A stretch of 23,494 bases of DNA from Bacillota bacterium. Lineage in GTDB: Bacteria > Bacillota > UBA4882 > UBA8346. The notes under the pieces were generated by a model. The model was not told the origin of the DNA. It saw only the letters and a program-made list of their open reading frames with translations, and did no database searches. The first letter of the stretch is position 1. Every line of letters starts with the position of its first letter. The position numbers were made by a program, and so were the translations under genes. The stretch covers positions 1 to 23,494 of the forward strand of contig JAEZJK010000025.1 of NCBI GenBank assembly GCA_023415835.1, read 5' to 3'. Below, in pieces: positions 7,838-14,867 of the stretch.

Positions 7838-8545
7838 ATGAAGTTAGCGAGGTTTTTGACAATTATATTATCGGTGATGATGGTTTTTACTTCAATCTCA
7901 GTTACTCTTGGTTTTGATTGGGGTTTTCTATGGAATCAAAAATTGGACAAAGCGAAAATTGCCTCCGGGTTAAAAGAAGCCTTGCAGATCGGAACCGAAA
8001 AATCGGTAAATCAGGCCGGCCAGGTTGACGGGTTTTACAAAAATCCGGCGATTAAGATCCTGTTACCCGATAAAATTCAAAAGGTGGAGAAGATACTAAG
8101 GCAGCTAGGCTTGGGAACCCAGGTGGACGAATTTGTGCTTAGTCTCAACCGAGCAGCGGAACGGGCGACGCCGGCGGCGAAAGAGATCTTTTGGAGCGCC
8201 ATCAAAGAGATGGCCTTTGATGACGTGATCACTATCTTTAAAGGGAATAATACCGCCGCCACCGATTATTTTGAAGCCAAAACCCGGGAAAAATTGAAAA
8301 CCGCCTTTACGCCGGTAATCAACCAAGCCACCGATGAAGTGGACGCCACTCGAATCTATAAGAAGCTGGCCCTGGAAATAAATAAAATAAAGTTTTTAAA
8401 GTTGGAGCCGGTCGATATCGATGAGTATGTTACAACTAAAACATTGGACGGGCTCTTCCATGTCCTGGGAGAGGAAGAAACGAAAATTCGCCAGAATCCG
8501 GCAGCCCGGGTCACTGAGTTGTTAAAGCAAGTTTTCGGCCAATAA
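7838..8545 (+). CDS. Exported DUF4197 family protein
   Basis: The 235-residue protein starts with a signal peptide (MKLARFLTIILSVMMVFTSISVTLG, cleavage near residue 25) and a good AAGGAG site. The body matches the DUF4197 pattern: GLKEALQIGTEKSV near 44-57, then the hallmark LNRAAERATPAAKEIFW near 103-119, the segment near 123-150 with DDVITIFKG and AATDYFEAKT, and the C-terminal GEEETKIRQNPAARVTELLK ending in QVFGQ. Function is unknown; the family is exported or periplasmic and is best represented in diderm bacteria. There is no Cys directly after the signal peptide, so it is not an obvious lipoprotein. It directly follows the M23-like gene (12 bp gap), suggesting a shared envelope role. Confidence 0.85.
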   Translation: MKLARFLTIILSVMMVFTSISVTLGFDWGFLWNQKLDKAKIASGLKEALQIGTEKSVNQAGQVDGFYKNPAIKILLPDKIQKVEKILRQLGLGTQVDEFVLSLNRAAERATPAAKEIFWSAIKEMAFDDVITIFKGNNTAATDYFEAKTREKLKTAFTPVINQATDEVDATRIYKKLALEINKIKFLKLEPVDIDEYVTTKTLDGLFHVLGEEETKIRQNPAARVTELLKQVFGQ

Positions 8546-8550
8546 ACCAT

Positions 8551-8597
8551 AGAACCACGCTTTTAAAAAAAGAGGCCTAGGGTGGCTCTTTTTTTTA
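8551..8597 (+). terminator. Probable intrinsic terminator after the DUF4197 gene
   Basis: An A-run plus AGAG (8565-8574) can pair with CTCTTTTTTTT around 8587-8597, or AGAACCAC (8551-8558) with GTGGCTCT (8582-8589). Either fold is directly followed by the T run at 8589-8596. The exact stem is ambiguous but termination here is likely. Confidence 0.6.
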
Positions 8598-8634
8598 TAA
8601 GCGGTTTATGTCAAAATAAGCATAAGAGGTAAAG

Positions 8635-10086
8635 ATGTTCAATAATTTGGTTATCGACGGGAAGCGTCCGACATATCTTCAAATTAAAGATTATTTAAAA
8701 GACTTAATCTTAAAAGGGATACTGCAACCGGGAGTCAGGCTTCCTTCAACGCGGGACTTGAGTTCCATCCTCAAGGTCAGCCGGAACACCATAATTTTGG
8801 CTTATCAATACTTGGAGGATGACGGTTTTGTATATAACGTCAGAGGCCAAGGGGCATACGTGGCTCAAATTGATGTCCAAAAAGGCGAGGACGGCTTCAA
8901 ATTCAATTGGGCGGGGTTGATCGGCGAATATGCCCAAAAAGCGAGCGCCCTGGATATTGAAAAAAAGGAGCTGCGCTGGGAAAAAGGGATGATCTCCTTC
9001 AAGAGTATCGCCCCTGATGAAACCCTTTTTGATGTTAACCTATTCCAAAAAGCTTTTTTAAACCGTTTTGCCTTGGAAGGCGCTAAACTGCTGAATTACG
9101 GATATGCCCGCGGCTATAAACCTTTAATGGAGTATTTGGCGCAATATATGAAAAACAAAGGCGCCGATCCGTTAGGGAAGGAATTGTTGATTACCAACGG
9201 TTTTACCGAAGGGTTCAACCTGGTGTTAGCGGCCTTGACCAAACCCGGAGACCGGATTATTTGTGAAAACCCCACTCATAACACGGCCATCAAAATCATG
9301 AGGCTTTGCGGGTTGGAACCGGTGGGGATCCCGATGGAAGCGGACGGCCTTGACCTGAACATTTTAGAGGAAGAATTGAGCCGGACCGCAGTAAAGGCCG
9401 GGTTTTTAATCCCTTCCTACCATAATCCCACCGGTTTGGTGACGCCGTTGCATAAACGCCTCCAGATCCTGAGGATCTTTTCCGAATGTGGGATACCCTT
9501 GATTGAAGATGGTTTTAATGAGGAGCTTCGCTATTCCGGATCCCATGTCGCTCCGTTATTGGCTCTCTCTGGAAAGGGAAACAACCTCATTTATCTTGGC
9601 AGTTTTTCCAAAGTGCTTTTTCCGGGGCTTCGGATTGGTTGGATCATGGCTGACCGGGAGTTAATATCCCACTTGGAGAGCATCAAACGGAGCTGGAACA
9701 TTCACACTTCTTTCCTGGATCAAGCCGTATTGTACGAATACCTTCATAGCGGCCAGTTCGAGAAGTATTTGAAAAAAGCCAGGAAAGTATATAAAGAACG
9801 GCATGGGGCCGCTATCGAGCTGGTAAAACAATATATTCCCTGCCGAAAGGTTTGGGGGGAAGGCGGCTTACATATCTTTATCGAACTGGACCGGCTCAAC
9901 GCCCGGGAGGTTCTGGCGCGATGTTATCAAAAGCGGGTCCTGTTTATGCCGGGGGATGTTTTCTTCACCGGCTCCGGCGGCGCTAACACCTTTAGGCTGG
10001 GGATCTCCAGGGTCAAACCCAAAGAAATGGAAGAAGGGATCAAAATTATCGGCGCAGTGGTCAGGGAGATGGATGAATCGAGATAA
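8635..10086 (+). CDS. MocR-type transcriptional regulator (GntR wHTH + PLP aminotransferase fold)
   Basis: This 483-residue two-domain regulator has a GntR winged helix at about 12-78 (PTYLQIKDYLKDLILKG, then LPSTRDLSSILKVSRNTI and DGFVYNVRGQGAYV). It is joined by a linker to a full class I aminotransferase-like domain (about 115-480). PLP-binding features are present: HNPTG (263-267), EDGF (291-294), SFSK with the Schiff-base Lys326, and a distal FRLGISR motif carrying the carboxylate-binding Arg. The length is typical of MocR proteins, which sense PLP or an amino-acid/PLP adduct and act at promoters of nearby or vitamin B6/amino-acid genes. The adjacent alaA-like gene on the same strand is the obvious candidate target. 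AGAGGT lies just before the ATG. Some proteins with this layout are annotated as 2-aminoadipate transaminases, so residual enzymatic activity cannot be excluded. Confidence 0.9.
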   Translation: MFNNLVIDGKRPTYLQIKDYLKDLILKGILQPGVRLPSTRDLSSILKVSRNTIILAYQYLEDDGFVYNVRGQGAYVAQIDVQKGEDGFKFNWAGLIGEYAQKASALDIEKKELRWEKGMISFKSIAPDETLFDVNLFQKAFLNRFALEGAKLLNYGYARGYKPLMEYLAQYMKNKGADPLGKELLITNGFTEGFNLVLAALTKPGDRIICENPTHNTAIKIMRLCGLEPVGIPMEADGLDLNILEEELSRTAVKAGFLIPSYHNPTGLVTPLHKRLQILRIFSECGIPLIEDGFNEELRYSGSHVAPLLALSGKGNNLIYLGSFSKVLFPGLRIGWIMADRELISHLESIKRSWNIHTSFLDQAVLYEYLHSGQFEKYLKKARKVYKERHGAAIELVKQYIPCRKVWGEGGLHIFIELDRLNAREVLARCYQKRVLFMPGDVFFTGSGGANTFRLGISRVKPKEMEEGIKIIGAVVREMDESR

Positions 10087-10170
10087 TGACATTGAAAAGC
10101 GGTTGTGTTAAGATTGGGAGAAAGAGTCATTAATGAGGCGCGAGTCAGGTAACCGAGGAAATGCAGGCCG

Positions 10171-10186
10171 TTGGAGACGTTTCCAA
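10171..10186. promoter_or_regulatory. 16-bp palindrome upstream of alaA, possible operator
   Basis: TTGGAGACGTTTCCAA is a palindrome except for one symmetric mismatched pair. It lies 53 bp before the alaA start and 85 bp after the MocR-type gene, a reasonable place for a regulator site. MocR proteins often use direct repeats, so the assignment is tentative. Confidence 0.3.
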
Positions 10187-10238
10187 TCTCCCAGGATTAA
10201 TAGATAGATACTTTGGATTAATAATGGAGGAATCTTAA

Positions 10239-11474
10239 ATGCGTCATTTTAAAAAATCGTCCAAATTAGATAATGTTTGTTACGATATCCGCGGGCCGGT
10301 AATGGATGAAGCCCAAAGATTGGAGGCGGCCGGCCATCAAATATTAAAGCTGAATATTGGCAATCCGGCGCCTTTCGGGTTTGAGGCGCCGGCGGACCTG
10401 ATCGCAGAGATCAATGCCAACCTAACCCGGGCGCACGGCTATTGCGAGTCGCGAGGGATTCTTCCCGCCCGTAAAGGGATTATGGATTATGCTGCTAAAA
10501 AAGGCATCCGGGGAGTGGGCCTGGACGATATTTATATTGGCAACGGGGTCAGTGAATTAATTGTCATGGTGATGCAAGGTTTATTAAACAGCGGGGATGA
10601 AATCCTGATACCCGCCCCCGATTACCCGTTATGGACCGCCGCCGTTAACCTGGGAGGGGGCAAAGCGGTTCATTACCGTTGCGATGAAGCCTCCGATTGG
10701 AACCCCGATTTGGAAGACTTGGAAAGGAAAATCACTCCTAAAACCAAGGGTATCGTGGTGATTAACCCTAACAACCCGACCGGAGCGGTCTATCCCGAAC
10801 CGGTGCTGAGGAAGATCATCGATTTGGCGGTCGCCAATCAGTTAATCATTTTTGCCGACGAGATTTACGACAATATCTTATATGACGGAATGGAACATAT
10901 TTCGCTGGCTTCCTTATCCGACGAGACGTTCTTCATCACCTTTAACGGACTGTCCAAGTCCCACCGGGTCGCTGGGTTTAGGGCAGGGTGGATGGTAATT
11001 AGCGGCGACAAGGAGATGGCCAAGGGTTATATTGAAGGGTTGAACATGCTTTCGTCGATGCGGTTGTGCAGCAATGTCCCGGCTCAATACGCCATCGAGG
11101 TTGCCTTAAACCGGTTCGACGGCATCAAGGAACTGACTAAACCGGGAGGGCGCCTCTACGAGCAGCGGGAGTATGCCTGGAGCAGGGTCAACCAGATTCC
11201 CGGATTGTCCTGTGTCAAACCGAAAGGCGCTTTGTACCTTTTCCCCAAAATTGACGTCAAACGCTTTAATATCAAGGATGACCAACGTTTCATCCAGGAT
11301 TTGTTAGTCGAGGAGAAGGTGTTGTTGGTTCAAGGGACCGGGTTTAACTGGCCAAACCCGGATCATTTCCGAATCGTTTTCCTCCCGGCCGTCGGCCAAC
11401 TCGATGACGCGCTGGAACGGATGGAACGTTTTTTAGCCGGATACCGGCAACGGGAAGAGCGCTACGGGGCGTGA
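10239..11474 (+). CDS. alaA: AlaA-like alanine (glutamate-pyruvate) aminotransferase
   Basis: This 411-residue class I PLP aminotransferase strongly resembles E. coli AlaA from memory, already at the N-terminus (KKSSKLDNVCYDIRGPV and LKLNIGNPAPFGFEAP). Conserved features are YIGNGVSELIVM (99-110), APDYPLWTAAV (126-136), NPNNPTG (176-182), FADEIYD with Asp207 and Tyr210 (205-211), and FNGLSK with the PLP Lys240, the same position as in E. coli AlaA. AGFRAGW follows, then the late FRIV carboxylate-binding Arg. It should interconvert pyruvate plus glutamate with alanine plus 2-oxoglutarate in the cytoplasm. The start ATG has GGAGGA about 7 bp upstream. The partner upstream is a MocR-type regulator with no terminator between them, so co-transcription or local regulation is likely. 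A perfect 13-bp hairpin ends the unit. Confidence 0.93.
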   Translation: MRHFKKSSKLDNVCYDIRGPVMDEAQRLEAAGHQILKLNIGNPAPFGFEAPADLIAEINANLTRAHGYCESRGILPARKGIMDYAAKKGIRGVGLDDIYIGNGVSELIVMVMQGLLNSGDEILIPAPDYPLWTAAVNLGGGKAVHYRCDEASDWNPDLEDLERKITPKTKGIVVINPNNPTGAVYPEPVLRKIIDLAVANQLIIFADEIYDNILYDGMEHISLASLSDETFFITFNGLSKSHRVAGFRAGWMVISGDKEMAKGYIEGLNMLSSMRLCSNVPAQYAIEVALNRFDGIKELTKPGGRLYEQREYAWSRVNQIPGLSCVKPKGALYLFPKIDVKRFNIKDDQRFIQDLLVEEKVLLVQGTGFNWPNPDHFRIVFLPAVGQLDDALERMERFLAGYRQREERYGA

Positions 11475-11508
11475 TTAAAAGTTTGAAGAGTTGAATTACG
11501 GAGTGTTT

Positions 11509-11558
11509 CAAAAACAAAGCGGATAGGTTTGGAGCCCTTCGCTTTGTTTTTGGTTTAT
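11509..11558. terminator. Bidirectional terminator between alaA and the DUF362 operon
   Basis: CAAAAACAAAGCG (11509-11521) pairs perfectly with CGCTTTGTTTTTG (11540-11552). The A/T-rich stem base gives a T tract on either strand, so it can end alaA from the left and the convergent minus-strand operon from the right. Confidence 0.75.
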
Positions 11559-11642
11559 TATCCGGGGATACAACGGATGATTTTCCTCATTAAATATTTA
11601 AAAGATTTAGAGCAACTGCTGATCAACCCGTAATAAACCGCT

Positions 11643-12797
11643 CTATTTCAAAATCAATTTCAAAAGCCACGGCCGTTTGATCCGGACAGCGTCGAAGTTA
11701 CATAATTCGTGGCAACAAAAACAACTGATACACCTGTCCAAATCGACATGCGGTTTATCATCAATCATCTTGATGGTTTGGGGCGGGCAACTTTTGGCGC
11801 ACATGCCGCACCCTTTACAAATATCGTAATTAAAGACGGGTTTCGCCTTCATGTGCCGGTTTAGCCATTTGGAGACGAATTTCGGTAAAAACAAATTATA
11901 AAAATTAAAAGAAAGTTTGAGGGTGGGTTTGGAAAAATCCGGGACAGCTACGTCAGGTATTTTTTCACCCAACACCTCGATCTCTTTTAGCTTGCCACTA
12001 CATAACCCCCGTTCGACGGATTTAACTACGGTGGGGATTTGTTCCGGCTCAAGCCCGATAATGCTACCGGCTACTACATCCAGGGCATAAGGGTTGGCCC
12101 CGGAGATGATTAATCCTACTTGTTTAGGACTACCGTTGGTCGGTCCGTATCCTTCCATCCCTATCACCGCATCCATTACCGTCAATACGGGTTTGGCGAA
12201 CAAGCACAAATCAATTAGCAGATCCGCAAAGTCGTAACTATCCTCAAATCTCAGGTGATATTCGGCTTTAAAGCTTCCCGGAATAATCCCGAAGAGATTT
12301 TTAACGGCGCCACTGTATACGGTCATCATATGGGTCTTGATCTTAGGCAGATTAATTATTTTATCTACCTCGAGGACGGGTTTGATGGTTTTGATTGATT
12401 TGATTAATTTTCCTTCGGGGTAGGGAATATCCAAGAAATCGGTATTATAATTCAACTCGGCGCCGCTTTTTTCAGCCGCATCCTTCATACCGCAGGTTTC
12501 ATAGACCGCTTCCAGGGTCTTTTGATTATAAAAATGATAGCCGCCGGGACTGTCGCCGATGATCGGTATTCCGCCGGCTTCCTTCACCAATTCCGCCATG
12601 GCTTGGGCGATTGCCGGGTGGGTGGTGGTTACTTTGTCGGGTTTGCGCCTGATCAGTAAATTAACCTTAAGTAATATTTTTTCCCCCGGTTTGACAAAAG
12701 ATTTTATTCCCCCCAGGTAATCGAGGGACTGGGCGATACTTTGTTTTACTTTTGAAATTTCATAGTCGCTGCATTTAACGATTGAAACGACATCCAT
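11643..12797 (-). CDS. Cytoplasmic DUF362 protein with two [4Fe-4S] ferredoxin motifs
   Basis: I place the start at ATG 12797, whose AGGTGAACCTA leader repeats the pattern seen before the first gene of the operon. The frame also offers GTG 12806. Residue numbers here count from the ATG (384 residues). The first 270 residues are a DUF362 domain: LLKVNLLIRR, THPAIAQAMAELVKEAGG, INLPKIKTHMMT, AVKNLFGIIPG, GMEGYGPTNGSP and NPYALDVVAGSIIG. After a linker come two CxxCxxCxxxC motifs: Cys327/330/333/337 (CKGCGMCAKSC) and Cys356/359/362/366 (CISCFCCHELC), a bacterial 2[4Fe-4S] ferredoxin fold. There is no signal peptide. DUF362 has no settled biochemical role; the ferredoxin part argues for electron transfer. 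This is the last gene of a four-gene operon that also encodes an exported DUF362 paralogue and two permeases. Confidence 0.87.
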   Translation of the reverse strand: MDVVSIVKCSDYEISKVKQSIAQSLDYLGGIKSFVKPGEKILLKVNLLIRRKPDKVTTTHPAIAQAMAELVKEAGGIPIIGDSPGGYHFYNQKTLEAVYETCGMKDAAEKSGAELNYNTDFLDIPYPEGKLIKSIKTIKPVLEVDKIINLPKIKTHMMTVYSGAVKNLFGIIPGSFKAEYHLRFEDSYDFADLLIDLCLFAKPVLTVMDAVIGMEGYGPTNGSPKQVGLIISGANPYALDVVAGSIIGLEPEQIPTVVKSVERGLCSGKLKEIEVLGEKIPDVAVPDFSKPTLKLSFNFYNLFLPKFVSKWLNRHMKAKPVFNYDICKGCGMCAKSCPPQTIKMIDDKPHVDLDRCISCFCCHELCNFDAVRIKRPWLLKLILK

Positions 12798-12839
12798 TAG
12801 GTTCACCTACTTAGAAAATGAATTATGAAGCTCAAATTT

Positions 12840-12853
12840 CGCGCTCGAGCGCG
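12840..12853. promoter_or_regulatory. Perfect 14-bp GC palindrome inside the DUF362 operon
   Basis: CGCGCTCGAGCGCG is perfectly self-complementary and strikingly GC-rich within an AT-rich spacer. It lies between the permease gene (ending at 12868) and the DUF362-ferredoxin gene (starting at 12797). It could be a protein-binding site or an RNA processing/attenuation hairpin, although the arms would have no loop. Its role is unknown. Confidence 0.45.
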
Positions 12854-12867
12854 TAATCGTAATCAAA

Positions 12868-13809
12868 TTAACGGTGAATTAAGATTATTGTGTTGTGAGA
12901 GACGATTAAGTAAATCCAGTCGATCAGGATTCCTGATAAAATCGCAAAAACGAAATTGAAAGCGATAAACAGAATCAAATTTTTGATCCCCAGGATAATT
13001 TTTACCGCGCTAAGGTTGGTAACTTTAGTAGCGGGGCCGGTAATCATAAAGGCTACGGCCGCACCCGGTTCCATTCCGCTATCAAGCCATCCCTTTAAAA
13101 TGGGAATCGTGCCGCCGCCGCATACATAAATCGGAACCCCTAAGGAAGCCGCCAGAATAATACCCAAACCGCGGTAATTTCCGAAAGCTATTTTGACCAA
13201 TTCTTGGGAAAGATATCTTTCAAAAATGGAAGTTAACAATAAACCCGCTATCAAGTATGGCCCGGTAATCCGAACCGCCCGGTAAAAATCATCAAGCAAT
13301 AACATTACCGCCGGTAACCGGGGTTTGGGTTTTGTCTGCCGCTCGAAATTATCGAAATGGAAGAATTTTTTCGTTTTAAAAAAGAGGTAAATTAAGGTCC
13401 CGGCAATGATTCCGGCGGCCAGGGAAAGGAATAACCGGGTCAACGCCAAGGGTGCGCCTAGAGCAAAACTAAAGATAAATAAGTTGGGGTTGATCAAAAT
13501 GGAACTGACCATAAAAGCGGCGATCAGATACTCGGACAAACCCTTGCGCCCAAGAGCGGCTACTAACGGAACGGTTCCATACATACAAAGGGGAGAGACT
13601 GCGCCCAACAAAGAGGCGAGGATGGTACCGCCAATACTAAATTTAGCGGTATCCAACCCGGCCACCGTCGCTTCGATCTTCGCGGAACCGAATACCGAAA
13701 GGAATGAACCGGTAATCAACCCTATAATCCAATAAGGGAAAAAGGCCTTTAATTGCAATAAAAAGAAATACCAAATAAAATGCAGTTCGTCCAATAATAA
13801 GGCCGCCAT
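12868..13809 (-). CDS. Permease of the ArsP_1/DUF318 family, with paired Cys motifs
   Basis: A membrane protein of 313 residues from ATG 13809; a TTG at 13824 is the first alternative and would overlap the preceding gene by 11 bp. About eight to ten hydrophobic segments form two related halves around a basic loop (KTKKFFHFDNFERQTKPKPR). Each half has the family signature: SPLCMYGTVPLVAALGRKG with Cys75, and GVPIYVCGGGTIPILKGWLD with Cys230. It ends with AVAFMITGPATKVTNLS, resembling the GPATN-type motif of ArsP_1 (PF03773) permeases. Known members export trivalent organoarsenicals or are linked to metal efflux, and some substrates are unknown. The ATG lies 4 bp after the stop of the exported DUF362 gene, so translation is probably coupled. 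The recognisable ribosome site is weak, which supports coupling. Confidence 0.82.
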   Translation of the reverse strand: MAALLLDELHFIWYFFLLQLKAFFPYWIIGLITGSFLSVFGSAKIEATVAGLDTAKFSIGGTILASLLGAVSPLCMYGTVPLVAALGRKGLSEYLIAAFMVSSILINPNLFIFSFALGAPLALTRLFLSLAAGIIAGTLIYLFFKTKKFFHFDNFERQTKPKPRLPAVMLLLDDFYRAVRITGPYLIAGLLLTSIFERYLSQELVKIAFGNYRGLGIILAASLGVPIYVCGGGTIPILKGWLDSGMEPGAAVAFMITGPATKVTNLSAVKIILGIKNLILFIAFNFVFAILSGILIDWIYLIVSHNTIILIHR

Positions 13810-13813
13810 TACT

Positions 13814-14851
13814 TTACCGTTCAAATTTTTTCATTTTAACCGCGTTCAAATCGGCGCCGACAATTTTGATTTTGCTAAGATCCGTTATTCCCAACCCTTC
13901 TTTTCCAGCCAATAACACATGAGGAACCTCATCGACTTTAAATCCCATAAAGGTTAACGCGACCGTATCCAAGGCAGCCAGGTCCTTTCCGGCGAAAATG
14001 ATGTTTGATTTTACCGGCGTGTTGTATAACGGCCCATAACCTTCACCGCCGACGATTCCTTCAATCAGGGAAAGATCGGGTTTCCGGATTCGGTTGAGGT
14101 CGATGATGGCCTCTTTCAAACCCAACATATGGAGGCCGTTTTTATATCCGGTCCCGTAAATTTTTCCCGGAGGCACCCCGAAAGAGTTTTTAAGGCTTAA
14201 TGAAATTACCGCGTCCGGTTGGAAGTGGGTTTTTAATTTGGCCACGTTGATTACTACATCGGCGTCCATATATATTTTGGGAATGTATAATTCCGCGCCG
14301 GTTAAACTTTTGAGGGGTTTCAGTTTATAACAATTTTCTTTGTCCAAAGCGTTCAGATTGATTAATTCAACCCCTTGAATCAAATCATATTTATTCATTT
14401 TAAGGGCGGAGCTTTCAAAGGCATTGCCGGTAATTGTTCCTTCCGCAATTACAATTTTAGAGGCGCCCAGTTCGGCTGCTTGTTTGACGATGGTTTCGAC
14501 AACGCGATAGTCGGTGATCTGTGGAGAACCCGCCTGGGAAAAACCGCAAATATTGGGCTTGATCAATACCAGATCGCCCTTTTTAATAAGGTTGTTAATC
14601 CCGTCGGCGTTTTTAATCGCTTCCAAGGTAACTTTGGTGTAATCGGTTCCTCTCCCGATCCCGATGACCGGATTGGGGTTGGGTTCAGCCAGGGCTTTTT
14701 TAAGCAATGCTTGGACATGGTCCGGCATTTTCGACTCATTCGGAGCGGCCTGGGCCGAGTATCGGTTTGCCTGATTGATACTCGCCGTTACACTAAATGT
14801 CAGAATTAGGACCATGCTGAAAATAAAGAGATTTTTTAATCGTTTCATCAT
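13814..14851 (-). CDS. Exported DUF362 family protein
   Basis: A 345-residue protein with an N-terminal signal sequence (MMKRLKNLFIFSMVLILTFS and following, cleavage likely near AQA at 33-36), so the DUF362 domain acts outside the cytoplasmic membrane. The domain aligns with its operon partner: LIKPNICGFSQAGSPQITD, VVETIVKQAAELGAS, INVAKLKTHFQPD, SLKNSFGVPPG, GGEGYGPLYNTP and DLAALDTVALTFMGF. Unlike the partner it has no ferredoxin Cys motifs and stops soon after the DUF362 core. A GGGGGG run lies about 5 bp before the double ATG start. It sits between the two permease genes (16 bp and 4 bp gaps). Function is unknown. The pairing of an exported and a cytoplasmic copy of the same domain with two transporters suggests a trans-membrane relay or cargo hand-off, which is inference. 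Confidence 0.85.
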   Translation of the reverse strand: MMKRLKNLFIFSMVLILTFSVTASINQANRYSAQAAPNESKMPDHVQALLKKALAEPNPNPVIGIGRGTDYTKVTLEAIKNADGINNLIKKGDLVLIKPNICGFSQAGSPQITDYRVVETIVKQAAELGASKIVIAEGTITGNAFESSALKMNKYDLIQGVELINLNALDKENCYKLKPLKSLTGAELYIPKIYMDADVVINVAKLKTHFQPDAVISLSLKNSFGVPPGKIYGTGYKNGLHMLGLKEAIIDLNRIRKPDLSLIEGIVGGEGYGPLYNTPVKSNIIFAGKDLAALDTVALTFMGFKVDEVPHVLLAGKEGLGITDLSKIKIVGADLNAVKMKKFER

Positions 14852-14867
14852 TAATTCCCCCCGTTAA

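Noticed and set aside
10111..10193. TGGGAG/CTCCCA inverted arms flanking the alaA upstream palindrome
   Set aside because: Only 6 bp match over a separation of about 70 bp, which is expected by chance.
14375..14809. Plus-strand open frame of 144 codons
   Set aside because: It lies wholly inside the exported DUF362 gene on the other strand. It has low-complexity Gly/Phe/Asp composition and no ribosome site, so it is a shadow frame.
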